A DNA stretch of 64,000 bases, taken from positions 682,001 through 746,000 of the forward strand of contig CAVSJI010000001.1 in the NCBI GenBank assembly GCA_963728365.1, given 5' to 3'. The translations under genes and the position numbers were made by a program. This document shows, one piece after another, positions 8,610 to 16,901 of the stretch (position 1 is its first letter; each line of letters opens with the position of its first letter). The notes under the pieces were generated by a model that searched no databases, was not told the origin of the DNA, and was given only the letters and a program-made list of their open reading frames with translations. This stretch comes from VRUE01 sp963728365 (GTDB lineage: Bacteria > Actinomycetota > Thermoleophilia > Solirubrobacterales > 70-9).

Positions 8610-9244
8610 ACCAAGCCCCGGTCGCGGGCCAGGGCCTCGATCCGGTCGACGACCTCGTCCAGCGTCAACTCCGTGGTGTCGAGCTCGACCGCGTCGGTGG
8701 CCGGGCGCAGGGCGCTGTGCTCGCGGCCCTCGTCGCGGGCGTCGCGCTCGCCCTGGGCGGCGAGCACCTCCTCGGGGTCCTCGCCCGTCTGCAGCGCCCG
8801 GCGCCGGGCGCGCTCCTCGGGCGAGGCGGTGAGGTAGACCTTGAGCGGCGCGTCGGGGCTGACCACGGTGCCGATGTCGCGACCCTCGGCGACGTAGCGG
8901 CCGGCGGCGATCATCTCACGCTGGCGCGCCACCATCGCCTCGCGCACCGCGGCGTGGACCGAGACGCGCGAGGCAGCCTCGCTGACCCGCGGCTCGCGCA
9001 CCGCGAGGCTGACGTCGTTGCCGTCGAGGTGCACCCGGCCAGGATCGAGGTCGATCTCCAGCGAGCCGGCCAGCTCGCCGATCTCCGCCGCGTCGTCGGG
9101 GTCGGCGCCGCGCCCGAGCGCCGCCAGCGCCACGCAGCGATACATCGCCCCCGAGTCGAGGTAGGTGAAGTCGAGCCGCTCGGCGAGCGCCCGGGCCACG
9201 GTTGACTTTCCGGCGCCCGCGGGCCCGTCGACGGCGATGACCAT
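8606..9244 (-). CDS. cmk: Cytidylate kinase
   Basis: Phosphorylates CMP/dCMP with ATP. 212 residues. P-loop GPAGAGKSTVARAL (about residues 6-19), CMP-binding region YLDSGAMYRCVAL, and a lid around LTASPEERARRRALQ. Downstream of aroA and overlapping der. Its own -10 (TAGATT) lies 6 nt upstream of the ATG in the 23-bp gap after aroA, so it may have a separate leaderless promoter within the operon. Confidence 0.96.
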   Translation of the reverse strand: MVIAVDGPAGAGKSTVARALAERLDFTYLDSGAMYRCVALAALGRGADPDDAAEIGELAGSLEIDLDPGRVHLDGNDVSLAVREPRVSEAASRVSVHAAVREAMVARQREMIAAGRYVAEGRDIGTVVSPDAPLKVYLTASPEERARRRALQTGEDPEEVLAAQGERDARDEGREHSALRPATDAVELDTTELTLDEVVDRIEALARDRGLV

Positions 9245-9250
9245 GCAGGG

Positions 9251-9256
9251 AATCTA
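9251..9256 (-). promoter_or_regulatory. Candidate leaderless -10 of cmk
   Basis: TAGATT, ending 6 nt before the cmk ATG, in the short aroA-cmk gap. Confidence 0.45.
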
Positions 9257-9267
9257 CGCTGCCGCGC

Positions 9268-10560
9268 TCAGTGGAGCGAGGCGAGGTCCGCCTCGAAGCC
9301 GGGGTAGCTGACCGCGGCGGCGTCCATGCCGTCGACCTCGACGCCCTCGCGCGAGGCGCGACCGGCGACCGCGCCGAGCATCGCGATCCGGTGATCGCCG
9401 TGGGAGACGACCGCGCCGCCGCGCAGGCCGCCGCTGCCGACGATCCGCATGCCGTCCTCGAGCGGCTCGGCCTCGCCGCCCAGCGCCCGCAGGGCGGCGC
9501 AGGTGCTCGCCACCCGGTCGGACTCCTTGCGGCGCAGCTCGGCGGCATCGCGGATCGTCGTCTCTCCCTCGGCGAAGCAGGCGGCGAGCGCGAGCAGCGG
9601 CAGCTCGTCGATCGCCAGGGGGATCTCGGCGCCGCCGACCTCGGCGCCTCGCAGCTGCGAGGCGCGGGCGCGGATCGTGGCGATCGGCTCTCCGCCGCGC
9701 TCGCCCACCGGCTCGACCTCGACCTCCGCCCCCATCCGCTCGAGGACGCCGAGCAGGCCGGTGCGGGTCGGGTTGGCGCCGACCTGCTCGAGGACGACCT
9801 CGCTGCCGGGCACGAGCAGCGCCGCGACGATGAAGAAGGCGGCCGAGGAGAAGTCCGCGGGGACGGCGAGCACGCCCGGCTCGAGCCGCTTGGCGGGGCG
9901 CACCTGGACGCCGCCGCTCAGCCAGGCGAGCGGGGCGCCGGCGGCGGCCAGCATCCGCTCGGTGTGGTCCCGGCTGCGGGACGGCTCGTGGACCCAGGTC
10001 TCGCCCTCGGCGAGCAATCCGGCGAAGAGCAGGCAGGACTTGACCTGGGCGCTGGCGATCGGCAGCTCGTGCTCGACCCCGCGCAGCGCGGCGCCCTCGA
10101 TCTCGAGCGGCGGCAGGCTGCCCTCGCGGCAGCTGACCTTCGCCCCCATCGCGCGCAGCGGGGTCGCGATCCGATCGACCGGCCGGCGGCGGATCGAGTC
10201 GTCGCCGTCGAGCGTCCAGGCGCCTCCGGGCTGACCGGCGAGCCAGCCCGGCAGCAGCCGCAGCAGGGTGCCGGCGTTGCCGGCGTCGATCGCCGCCCCG
10301 CGGGCGCCGCGCAGGCCGACGCCGTGGACCTTGATCGACGGTTCGATCGCCTTGGCGCCGACGCCCTCGACCTCGGCGCCGAGCGCCTGCACGGCGGCCA
10401 GGGTCGAGCGCGTGTCGGCCGCGTCGAGGTAACCCTCGATCGTCGTCTCGCCCTCCCCCATCCCCGCGATCAGCGCCGCCCGGTGGGAGATCGACTTGTC
10501 GGCCGGCGGGCGCAGGCTGCCGCGCAGCGGGCCGCCCGGGTCAAAGCGCGTCCTCGCCAT
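9268..10560 (-). CDS. aroA: 3-phosphoshikimate 1-carboxyvinyltransferase (EPSP synthase)
   Basis: Condenses shikimate-3-phosphate with phosphoenolpyruvate in the shikimate pathway. 430 residues. Family marks: PPADKSISHRAALIAG near the N-terminus (substrate Lys and Ser), DAGNAGTLLRLLPG (PEP-binding), and ELRRKESDRVAS plus SHGDHRIAM near the C-terminus. Follows tyrA by 2 bp, in one operon with DAHP synthase and prephenate dehydrogenase. Confidence 0.96.
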   Translation of the reverse strand: MARTRFDPGGPLRGSLRPPADKSISHRAALIAGMGEGETTIEGYLDAADTRSTLAAVQALGAEVEGVGAKAIEPSIKVHGVGLRGARGAAIDAGNAGTLLRLLPGWLAGQPGGAWTLDGDDSIRRRPVDRIATPLRAMGAKVSCREGSLPPLEIEGAALRGVEHELPIASAQVKSCLLFAGLLAEGETWVHEPSRSRDHTERMLAAAGAPLAWLSGGVQVRPAKRLEPGVLAVPADFSSAAFFIVAALLVPGSEVVLEQVGANPTRTGLLGVLERMGAEVEVEPVGERGGEPIATIRARASQLRGAEVGGAEIPLAIDELPLLALAACFAEGETTIRDAAELRRKESDRVASTCAALRALGGEAEPLEDGMRIVGSGGLRGGAVVSHGDHRIAMLGAVAGRASREGVEVDGMDAAAVSYPGFEADLASLH

Positions 10561-10562
10561 CG

Positions 10563-11651
10563 CTAGCCGCCGTCGCCGACCGGGCTGACCGTGTGGCCGA
10601 GCTCGCGGACCAGCGTCATCGCCCGCTCGGCCTGCTCCTCGCCCGAGACCCAGAGCGAGACCGCGCCGGAGGTCATGTCGGGCGCGGGGTAGAGCGCCAT
10701 GTCCTCGATGTTGACGCCGGCCTCGCCCAGCGCCAGCGCCAGCTCGGCGATCGTCCCCGGCCGGTTGGCGACGACCACGCGCAGCTCGCGCAGCGGGCCG
10801 CCGGCGAGCTCCGCCTCGAGCAGGCGGCGACGGTCGGCGGCGGCCTCGGCGTGCCAGGCGGCGACCGAGTCGCGCTCGCCGGCGCGGATCAGGGACGCGG
10901 CGTCGCGGAGCCGCCCGGCGACCGCCTCGACCGCCTCGGCAACGGCCTCGCTGTTGCTGGCGAAGATGTCACCCCAGATCGCCGGGTTGGCGCCGGCGAC
11001 GCGGGTCGTGTCGCGAAAGCTCGGGCCGACCTCCGGCATCCGCTCCGAGTCGCGGGTCAGCTCCTCTGCCGCCTGGGCGACGAGCACATTGGCGACGACG
11101 TGCGGCAGGTGGCTGACGGTCGCCATCAGGCGGTCGTGCGCCCCGGCGTCGATCGCCTGCGGGCGGGCGCCGAGACCGGCAAGCGCCCGCTGCAGGCGGT
11201 CGTAGAGCAGGCCGCTGGAGCGCTCGCTTTTCGGCGTCAGGTACCAGCGGGCGCCCTCGAAGAGGTCTGCGCGGGCGTTCTGCACGCCGGCGGTCTCGGC
11301 CCCGGCCAGCGGGTGGCCGCCGATGAAGCGCTCGTCGGCGCCGAGCGCGGCGACGATGTCGCGCTTGGTCGAGCCGACGTCGCTGACCACCGTGTCGGGA
11401 TCGCAGGATTCGAGGGCAGCCCGGGCGAGGTCGGCGAGGTCGGCGACCGGAGCGGCGCAGAAGACGACTTCGGCGCCCCCGCACGCCTCGGCCACGGAGC
11501 CTGCCGCGACGTCGATCGCGCCCTCGGCAAGCGCCCGCTGGAGCGTCCCGGGATCGGGGTCGAAGCCGACGACCTCGGCCTCGAGGCGGCGCCGGGCGGC
11601 GAGCCCGATCGAGCCGCCGATCAGGCCGACGCCGAGAACCGCGATCCGCAT
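10563..11651 (-). CDS. tyrA: Prephenate dehydrogenase with C-terminal ACT domain
   Basis: NAD(P)-dependent oxidative decarboxylation of prephenate toward tyrosine. 362 residues. The N-terminus has the dinucleotide fold VLGVGLIGGSIGLAA. GGHPLAGAETAGV carries the catalytic His region, and HLPHVVANVL follows. The last about 75 residues (LRVVVANRPGTIAELALALG...) form an ACT domain, the usual site of tyrosine feedback control. The start codon abuts the DAHP synthase stop, so translation is probably coupled. Confidence 0.93.
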   Translation of the reverse strand: MRIAVLGVGLIGGSIGLAARRRLEAEVVGFDPDPGTLQRALAEGAIDVAAGSVAEACGGAEVVFCAAPVADLADLARAALESCDPDTVVSDVGSTKRDIVAALGADERFIGGHPLAGAETAGVQNARADLFEGARWYLTPKSERSSGLLYDRLQRALAGLGARPQAIDAGAHDRLMATVSHLPHVVANVLVAQAAEELTRDSERMPEVGPSFRDTTRVAGANPAIWGDIFASNSEAVAEAVEAVAGRLRDAASLIRAGERDSVAAWHAEAAADRRRLLEAELAGGPLRELRVVVANRPGTIAELALALGEAGVNIEDMALYPAPDMTSGAVSLWVSGEEQAERAMTLVRELGHTVSPVGDGG

Positions 11652-12751
11652 CAGCCGCGCCGCGCCCTCACCGCGGAAGCGAGCTGGTCGAGCGTTTCGA
11701 CCGTCCTGTCCCAGTCCATGCAGGGGTCGGTGATCGACTGGCCGTAGACGAGGTCGGCCCCGTCGCCGACGTCCTGGCGGCCCTCGACCAGGAAGGACTC
11801 GAGCATCACGCCGACGATCGCCGGGTTGCCGTCAGCGATCTGGTCGGCGATTTCGCCGGCGGCCATCCACTGGCGGATTGGGTCCTTGCCGCTGTTGTCG
11901 TGCGAGGCGTCGATCACTAGGCGCTCGGGCAGGCCGGCGTCGCGCAGCAAGGCAAGCGCCCCGGCGACCCCCTCGGAGTCGTGGTTGGGGGCACCGCGGC
12001 CGCCGCGCAGGATCACGTGGCCGTCGGGGTTGCCGCTCGTGTAGAGGATCGCCGGGGCGCCGGCGTCGTCGATTCCGGCGAAGGCGTGCGGGGCCGCCGC
12101 GGCGCGCACCGCGTCGACCGCCACCTGCACGTTGCCGTCGGTGCGGTTCTTGAAACCGACCGGCATCGAGAGGCCGGAGCCGAGCTGGCGGTGGGTCTGG
12201 CTCTCGGTGGTGCGGGCGCCGATCGCCCCCCAGGCAACCGCGTCAGCGATGTACTGCGGCGTGATCGGGTCGAGGAACTCGGTGCCGACCGGCAGGCCGA
12301 CGTCGAGCACCTCGAGCAGCAGCTGGCGGGCCATGCGCAGGCCGGTGTTGACGTCGAGCGAGCCGTCGAGGTGCGGATCGTTGATCAGGCCCTTCCAGCC
12401 GGTCGTCGTGCGCGGCTTCTCGAAGTAGACCCGCATCGCGATCAGCAGCTCGCGCTCGACGCTGCGCGTGTGTTCGGCGAGCAGGCCCGCGTACTCGAGC
12501 GCCGCCTCGGGGTCGTGCACGCTGCAGGGACCGACGACGACCAGAACCCGGTCGTCCGCCCCGTCCAGCACGTTGCCGACTTCGCCGCGGCCGCGCACCA
12601 CGGCCGCCTCGCGCTCGGCGCCGAGCGGCAGCTCCTCCAGCAGCTTCTCCGGCGAGACCAGCTCCTCGATTCGCTCGATTCGCTGGTCGCGGACCCTGTC
12701 TCGCGCTCCCACTTGCTCCCCGATCATCATTTTGCCTTCGCCTCTCTCCAC
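11651..12751 (-). CDS. aroG: 3-deoxy-7-phosphoheptulonate (DAHP) synthase, class I
   Basis: First enzyme of aromatic biosynthesis (PEP + erythrose-4-phosphate). 366 residues by the GTG start at 12751; ATGs at 12730 and 12727 are alternatives. Class I AroFGH type: VVVGPCSVHDPEAALEYA (metal Cys), RVYFEKPRTTTGWKGLIND, GARTTESQTHRQLGSG, and IDASHDNSGKDP. The isozyme letter is a guess; aroF or aroH-type naming is equally possible. First gene of the aromatic run. A -10 (TAGGCT) sits 7 nt before the GTG, which argues for that start on a leaderless mRNA. Confidence 0.93.
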   Translation of the reverse strand: MERGEGKMMIGEQVGARDRVRDQRIERIEELVSPEKLLEELPLGAEREAAVVRGRGEVGNVLDGADDRVLVVVGPCSVHDPEAALEYAGLLAEHTRSVERELLIAMRVYFEKPRTTTGWKGLINDPHLDGSLDVNTGLRMARQLLLEVLDVGLPVGTEFLDPITPQYIADAVAWGAIGARTTESQTHRQLGSGLSMPVGFKNRTDGNVQVAVDAVRAAAAPHAFAGIDDAGAPAILYTSGNPDGHVILRGGRGAPNHDSEGVAGALALLRDAGLPERLVIDASHDNSGKDPIRQWMAAGEIADQIADGNPAIVGVMLESFLVEGRQDVGDGADLVYGQSITDPCMDWDRTVETLDQLASAVRARRG

Positions 12752-12758
12752 GTTCTGA

Positions 12759-12789
12759 AGCCTACTTCCGGTCTCGCCGTCGCGGTCAA
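12759..12789 (-). promoter_or_regulatory. Promoter of the aromatic operon
   Basis: Minus strand: -35 TTGACC (12784-12789), 19-nt spacer, -10 TAGGCT (12759-12764), then 7 nt to the GTG start of DAHP synthase. The rest of the 252-bp gap up to hisC shows no gene. Confidence 0.5.
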
Positions 12790-12951
12790 GCGCGCGACAA
12801 CGCGAATCGATTCCGACGCCCGGCCGAATCCTGATTTCGGTGCGGCAGCAGCCGCGGGGCCGGACGCCTAGCTAAATCGCCAGAAATAGGAGAAGCGCGC
12901 GTGAGCGAGCGTGGCGCCAGAGGCGCAAGGGACGCACGTCGTGTCTGCGGA

Positions 12952-12988
12952 CCGCTTCACCTTGCTTGAGTTTGTAGCAGGTGAGCGG
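12952..12988 (-). terminator. Hairpin downstream of hisC
   Basis: CCGCTTCACCTTGCT pairs with AGCAGGTGAGCGG (two bulges) around a 9-nt loop, 16 bp past the hisC stop. There is no T-run, so it may be a stem-only terminator. Confidence 0.35.
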
Positions 12989-13003
12989 AAGTAAGTCGAA
13001 TGC

Positions 13004-14098
13004 TCAGGCGAGAATCTCGCCGAGGGCGGCGAGGAAGCGGTCGTCCTCGGCCGGTCTGCCGTAGGAGACGCGGATGTGCCCGGGGTCGCCCAGGGGGGTT
13101 CCGGGGCGGACGGCGATCTGGCGCTCGGCGAGTCCCGAAACCACCTCGGCCTCCTCGGCGGCGCCGAGGTCGATCCAGGAGAAGTTGGCGTGGGTCTCCG
13201 AGGTGGCGAGGCCGAGCTCGGTGAGGCCCTCCTCGACGCGCAGGCGCTCGGCGATCGTCGCCTCGACCCGCTTGGCGACGTCGTCCTGGTGGAGGATCGC
13301 CTCAGCGCCGGCCGCCTGGGCCAGGGCGTTGACGCTGAAGGGCTGGCGAACGGCGTCGACCGCGGCGCGGAACTTGGGTGAGCCGAGCGCGTAGCCGACC
13401 CGCAGCCCGGCGAGGCCGTAGCACTTGCTGAAGGTGCGCAGGATGACCAGATTGGGCAGGTCGCCGAGCAGGTCGACGGTGGCGTCGGGGTCGTCGTGGG
13501 TCTGGAACTCGGCGTAGGCCTCGTCGAGGATCACCGTGACGTGGGCGGGCAGCGCCTCGCAGAAGGCGGCGACCTCGGCGGCGGGCCGGTGAGTGGCGGT
13601 CGGGTTGTTGGGGTTGCAGACGAGGATGAGCTGCGTAGCGGCGGTCACCTCGGCGGCCATCGCCTCGAGGTCGTGAGTCTCGCTTGCGTCGAGCGGCACA
13701 CGGATCTCGCGGGCGCCGGTCAGAGCCGGGAGGTAGGGATACATCGAGAAGGCCGGCCAGGCGTAGAGGATCTCGGCCCCCGGCTCGCAGAGCGCCTCGG
13801 CAGCGGCGAGCAGGATCTCGCAGGAGCCGTTGCCGACGGCGACCCGCGAGGGGTCGGAGTCGTAGCGCTCGGCGATCCGGCGGCGCAGCAGGGTGGCGTC
13901 GGGGTCGGGGTAGCGGTTCATCGCCTTGGCGGCGGCCGCGATCGCCTCGACCACCTTCGGGTGCGGCGGCATCGGCGACTCGTTCGAGGCGAGCTGCGCG
14001 ATGCCGGTCTCGGCGAGGGACTCCGGCGCCTGCCCGGTCGGCACGCCGGCCTGGTAGCCCGGCATGCGGGCGAGCTTCTCGGCGAAGGTGACAGCCAT
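13004..14098 (-). CDS. hisC: Histidinol-phosphate / aromatic aminotransferase
   Basis: PLP-dependent fold-type I aminotransferase of the HisC family, 364 residues from ATG 14098 (MAVTFAEKLARMPGYQAG). An ATG at 14122 is also possible; longer reading would enter a palindrome. Visible: ASNESPMPPHPKV (substrate loop), CNPNNPTATH, DEAYAEF, and the Schiff-base lysine in RTFSKCYGLAGLRVGY. It lies between aromatic genes (DAHP synthase downstream, chorismate mutase upstream), so it may serve as the aromatic aminotransferase completing tyrosine/phenylalanine rather than, or besides, histidine synthesis. Confidence 0.9.
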   Translation of the reverse strand: MAVTFAEKLARMPGYQAGVPTGQAPESLAETGIAQLASNESPMPPHPKVVEAIAAAAKAMNRYPDPDATLLRRRIAERYDSDPSRVAVGNGSCEILLAAAEALCEPGAEILYAWPAFSMYPYLPALTGAREIRVPLDASETHDLEAMAAEVTAATQLILVCNPNNPTATHRPAAEVAAFCEALPAHVTVILDEAYAEFQTHDDPDATVDLLGDLPNLVILRTFSKCYGLAGLRVGYALGSPKFRAAVDAVRQPFSVNALAQAAGAEAILHQDDVAKRVEATIAERLRVEEGLTELGLATSETHANFSWIDLGAAEEAEVVSGLAERQIAVRPGTPLGDPGHIRVSYGRPAEDDRFLAALGEILA

Positions 14099-14122
14099 GG
14101 CTTGGGAGTTTGCCCGAAACAT

Positions 14123-14231
14123 GCAATAACGGCGCCGGACCAAGCGGGGCAAGGACGCAGGGAGGACGAATAGCAGCGCTATTTTGTCCGACCGAGGACA
14201 CCGCCCCGCGCCGGTCCGCCGCCGTTATTGC
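14123..14231. repeat. Palindromic element F4, copy 1
   Basis: Imperfect palindrome of about 109 bp centred on AATAGCAGCGCTATT (14169-14183), with inner arms around CGGACCAAGCGGGGCAAGG. The outer arm GCAATAACGGCG is mirrored at CGCCGCCGTTATTGCG, and that right arm contains the aroH stop codon. The same core, at identical distances from the centre, recurs at 61334-61423 inside ecfT. Confidence 0.8.
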
Positions 14232-14599
14232 GCGGCGTGGAGGTCGGCGCGAAGCTCTTGGGTAGCGCCTAAGTAGACGTGCTCGGGGCGGTGGCCGACG
14301 GGGGCGTAGTAGTGGACCATGGTGCGGATCACGCGCGGCATGGCGCCGGGCACGTCGATCTCACGGGCGCAGATCAGCGGCACCGAGTCGAGTCCGACCC
14401 GACGCGCGGCGACGGCCGGGAACTCAGCGTCGAGGTCGCCCGTGGTGGTGAACAGGCAGCTGACCATCGCCGCGGCGCGCAGCTCATTGCGATCCAGCAG
14501 CTCGCGCATCAGCGACTCGGTAGCCGCGACGATCGCCTCGGCCTCGTTGGCCTCGGCCTGCACGGCGCCACGGACGGCAAACAGCCGCTTCTCACTCAA
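14225..14599 (-). CDS. aroH: Chorismate mutase, AroH (monofunctional, Bacillus type)
   Basis: Rearranges chorismate to prephenate. 124 residues, typical of the trimeric AroH class. FAVRGAVQAE carries the active-site Arg near the N-terminus. CAREIDVPGAMPRVIRTMVHY holds the catalytic Glu and Arg, and VYLGATQELR the Tyr and Arg. The start is TTG at 14599 with GGTGGG upstream. Supplies the prephenate used by tyrA; upstream of hisC on the same strand. Its stop codon lies inside palindrome F4. Confidence 0.93.
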   Translation of the reverse strand: MSEKRLFAVRGAVQAEANEAEAIVAATESLMRELLDRNELRAAAMVSCLFTTTGDLDAEFPAVAARRVGLDSVPLICAREIDVPGAMPRVIRTMVHYYAPVGHRPEHVYLGATQELRADLHAAQ

Positions 14600-14654
14600 A
14601 GTCCCACCTCACTGCCCAGCATCTTCCCAAACCCAACGCCCCCAGGGCACCCGG

Positions 14655-14706
14655 GGACGTGCCGCAAGTTATAGGCCCGTGGTGGTACCTAACTTGCGGC
14701 ACGTCC
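14655..14706. repeat. 52-bp palindrome, family F2, copy 1
   Basis: 17-bp perfect arms GGACGTGCCGCAAGTTA and TAACTTGCGGCACGTCC with an 18-bp centre ending GGTACC. Same total length as the copy at 21361. The right arm supplies the last codons and the TAG stop of rluB. Confidence 0.88.
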
Positions 14707-15384
14707 TCGGAGGGCGGTGAGCTCGGGGGCGGTTAGGCGGCGGGCGGCGCCTTCGGGGAGGTCGGCGAGGGCTATGGGCCCGAAGTGGGTGCGGCGCAGG
14801 GTGATGACTCGGTTGCCGATCGCTTCGGCCATGCGGCGCACCTGGCGGTTGCGACCCTCGTGCAGGACGATCTCGACCCGCCGCTCGCCCAGGCGCCGCA
14901 CCTCGGCCGGGGCCGTCATCCCGTCTTCGAGCTCGACCCCGTTTTCGAGTCGCCGCAGGTCGGTGTTCGAAGGCCGCCGGCGCAGCTCCGCCACGTACGT
15001 CTTCGGCACCTCATAACGCGGATGCGTCAACCGATTCGCCAGCTCCCCGTCGTTCGTCAGCAGGATCAACCCGGTCGAATCCACATCGAGCCGCCCCACC
15101 GGATAGAGCCGGGCCCTGGAGTCGACCAGAGAGACCACCGCCGGCCGCTCCCCGGGCTCCTTCGCCGTGGAAACGACCCCCACCGGCTTGTTAACCGCCC
15201 AAACCTCCCGACCCTCCGCCCCCACCAAGCTCCCATCGACTCGAACCTCGTCGCCCTCGCCCACGTCCCGAGCCGGGTCCCGCACAACCTCCCCGTTCAC
15301 GGTAACCCGCCCGTTCCCGACGAGCGTCTCCGAAGCCCGTCGCGAAGCAATCCCCCCATGCGCGAGGAACTTGGCCAGCCTCAT
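14689..15384 (-). CDS. rluB: 23S rRNA pseudouridine synthase, RluB/RsuA family
   Basis: 231 residues from ATG 15384. The frame remains open upstream, but only through a palindrome. An S4 RNA-binding domain at the N-terminus (MRLAKFLAHGGIASRRASE) is followed by the catalytic domain with the family Asp in YPVGRLDVDSTGLILLTND. NRQVRRMAEAIGN and LRRTHFGPI close the domain. The gene ends within palindrome F2, whose arm encodes the final residues and the stop. Next to scpB-scpA, a common actinobacterial and firmicute neighbourhood (segregation genes plus rluB). The rRNA target is assumed from family. Confidence 0.9.
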   Translation of the reverse strand: MRLAKFLAHGGIASRRASETLVGNGRVTVNGEVVRDPARDVGEGDEVRVDGSLVGAEGREVWAVNKPVGVVSTAKEPGERPAVVSLVDSRARLYPVGRLDVDSTGLILLTNDGELANRLTHPRYEVPKTYVAELRRRPSNTDLRRLENGVELEDGMTAPAEVRRLGERRVEIVLHEGRNRQVRRMAEAIGNRVITLRRTHFGPIALADLPEGAARRLTAPELTALRGRAAS

Positions 15385-15389
15385 GGACA

Positions 15390-15497
15390 GGGCGCGAGAG
15401 GGGACCCTCCCCCGAAGGCTCCCGTGATTCGGCATCGAATCGCCAAACCGCGCCCTGCTGCGCGACGGTCTTCGGGGGAGGGTCCCCTCTCGCGCCC
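15390..15497. repeat. 108-bp palindrome between scpB and rluB
   Basis: Perfect 28-bp arms (15390-15417 and 15470-15497; left arm begins GGGCGCGAGAGGGGACCC). The inner part has a small hairpin GATTCGGCATCGAATC. It ends 6 bp before the rluB ATG. No second copy in this window. Confidence 0.85.
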
Positions 15498-15523
15498 CCC
15501 GCCCAGGGTCGACCACCCCCCGC

Positions 15524-16096
15524 TCAAGGCTGAGCCCGCTGATCGCCCGCCTTGAGCAGCCGCTCACGCAGCTGCCGCTCGTCGTCCGGCGTCGGATCGA
15601 ACTGCGAGGGATCGGGCAACTGGTCGAGCCCGGCGAGGCCGAAGAGGCGCTCGAACAGCTCGCTCGTCTTGAAGATCGCCGCCCCGAACTGTGAGCGCCC
15701 CGACTCTTCGATCAGCCCCCGCTCGGCCAGCGTCTGCACCGCCGACTCCGAGGTGACCCCGCGGATGCGGGCGATCTCCGGGCGGGTGACCGGCTGCAGG
15801 TAGGCGACGATCGCCAGCGTCTCGGCCTGAGCCTGGGTCAGCGGCGGCGTGCGGGGCTTTGCCAGCAGGCGGCGAGCCGCGGCCTCGCTGCCGGGATCGC
15901 TCGCCAGCGCAAACCCACCGGAGACCTCGCGCAGCACCACCCCGCGCTTGCCCTCGGCGAGGTCCTCGCGCAGCAGCTCGATCGCCTCCTCGATCTGCCC
16001 TTCGGTCGCCTCCACCGCCTCGGCCAGGTCCCGCGCCGGCACCGGCACCGGCGAGAGAAACAGCAGCGCTTCAATCGTCCGCGAAAGGTCGCTCAT
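15524..16096 (-). CDS. scpB: Segregation and condensation protein B
   Basis: Winged-helix kleisin-associated subunit of the SMC-ScpAB condensin. About 190 residues. The start is ATG 16096 (MSDLSRTIEALLFLSP); ATG 16099 and GTG 16105 are in frame just upstream. Two winged-helix domains are recognisable, the second with TQAQAETLAIVAYLQPVTRPEI and GVTSESAVQTLAERGLI. The C-terminus is acidic. The purine-rich end of palindrome F1 (GGAAGCGG) lies just before the start and may act as ribosome binding site. Confidence 0.93.
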   Translation of the reverse strand: MSDLSRTIEALLFLSPVPVPARDLAEAVEATEGQIEEAIELLREDLAEGKRGVVLREVSGGFALASDPGSEAAARRLLAKPRTPPLTQAQAETLAIVAYLQPVTRPEIARIRGVTSESAVQTLAERGLIEESGRSQFGAAIFKTSELFERLFGLAGLDQLPDPSQFDPTPDDERQLRERLLKAGDQRAQP

Positions 16097-16108
16097 CATC
16101 CCCACCGC

Positions 16109-16155
16109 TTCCGGTGCGCTTTATGTGGGCATAGACCGCAAAAGGCGCACCGGAA
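16109..16155. repeat. 47-bp palindrome, family F1, copy 2 (scpA/scpB junction)
   Basis: TTCCGGTGCGCTTT...AAAAGGCGCACCGGAA, exactly 47 bp. It fills almost the whole gap between the scpA stop (16158) and the scpB start. Confidence 0.92.
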
Positions 16156-16157
16156 CG

Positions 16158-16889
16158 TCATCGGGCCACCTCGCGAGCCCGGATGCGGATTGGGCCGAAG
16201 GTCTCGCTCTGCTCCCAGGTCGCCTCGCCTTTGCGGTAGAGGTCGAGCAGGGCGAAGAGGGTGACTGCCTGGGTCAGCCGGTCCTCGCCGCCGAACTGCT
16301 CGTCGAAGTCGATCGCCGCGTGGGCGCGCAGCGCCTGGCGCAGGACCGCGAGCCGCTTCTGCAGGGAAACGGTCGGCCGGATGTGGTCGAGGTTGAGCTC
16401 CGGCGGCTCGGTCAGCAGGTCGCCGAGCGCGGCGCCGAGGCGCTCCGGGTCATACACCGCGGTCGCGGCCTCGATCGCGACCTGGCGCAGCCCAACCGGT
16501 AGCGGCGCCGAGCGGTAGAGGTAGCCGCGCTCCGCCTCGAAGCGCTTCTCCAGTGCCGCTGCCGCATCGCGATAGCGGCGGTACTCGAGTAGACGGGCGA
16601 GCAGCTCCTCGACCGCCTCCTCGGGCGTCACCTCCTCCAGCCCCTCCTCATCGCCGGGCAGCAGAAGGCGCGACTTGAGCTCGAGCAGAGCCGCGATCAA
16701 CACGAGGAACTCGGTGGCGACCTCGAGCTCCAGCTCTTCGGCGCGCTCCAGGTGCTCGACGTAGGCGACGACGACCTCGGCCAGCTCAACCTCGAGCAGG
16801 CTGACCTCCTCACGCAGGACGACCGCCATCAGCAGGTCGAACGGGCCGGCGAAGACGTCGAGGTCGAGGTCCAGCTCGGCGACGGTCAC
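16158..16889 (-). CDS. scpA: Segregation and condensation protein A
   Basis: Kleisin subunit bridging SMC heads. 243 residues. Conserved N-terminus FAGPFDLLMAVVLREEVSLLEV, then EFLVLIAALLELKSRLLLPG (the helical SMC-binding part) and a C-terminal winged helix. GTG start at 16889. A -10 (TAATTT) ends 6 nt before it and overlaps the trpS stop. Works with the ScpB encoded next. Confidence 0.95.
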   Translation of the reverse strand: MTVAELDLDLDVFAGPFDLLMAVVLREEVSLLEVELAEVVVAYVEHLERAEELELEVATEFLVLIAALLELKSRLLLPGDEEGLEEVTPEEAVEELLARLLEYRRYRDAAAALEKRFEAERGYLYRSAPLPVGLRQVAIEAATAVYDPERLGAALGDLLTEPPELNLDHIRPTVSLQKRLAVLRQALRAHAAIDFDEQFGGEDRLTQAVTLFALLDLYRKGEATWEQSETFGPIRIRAREVAR

Positions 16890-16895
16890 GAGATC

Positions 16896-16901
16896 AAATT
16901 A
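16896..16901 (-). promoter_or_regulatory. Candidate leaderless -10 of scpA
   Basis: TAATTT, 6 nt before the scpA GTG. Its TAA is the trpS stop codon. Confidence 0.4.

Noticed and set aside
12752..13003. Trp/Phe leader-peptide attenuator upstream of DAHP synthase
   Set aside because: No short ORF with runs of aromatic codons; the promoter predicts a leaderless message.
13302..14201. Alternative minus-strand frame overlapping hisC
   Set aside because: Arg/Pro-rich shadow frame; its start is palindrome F4 sequence.
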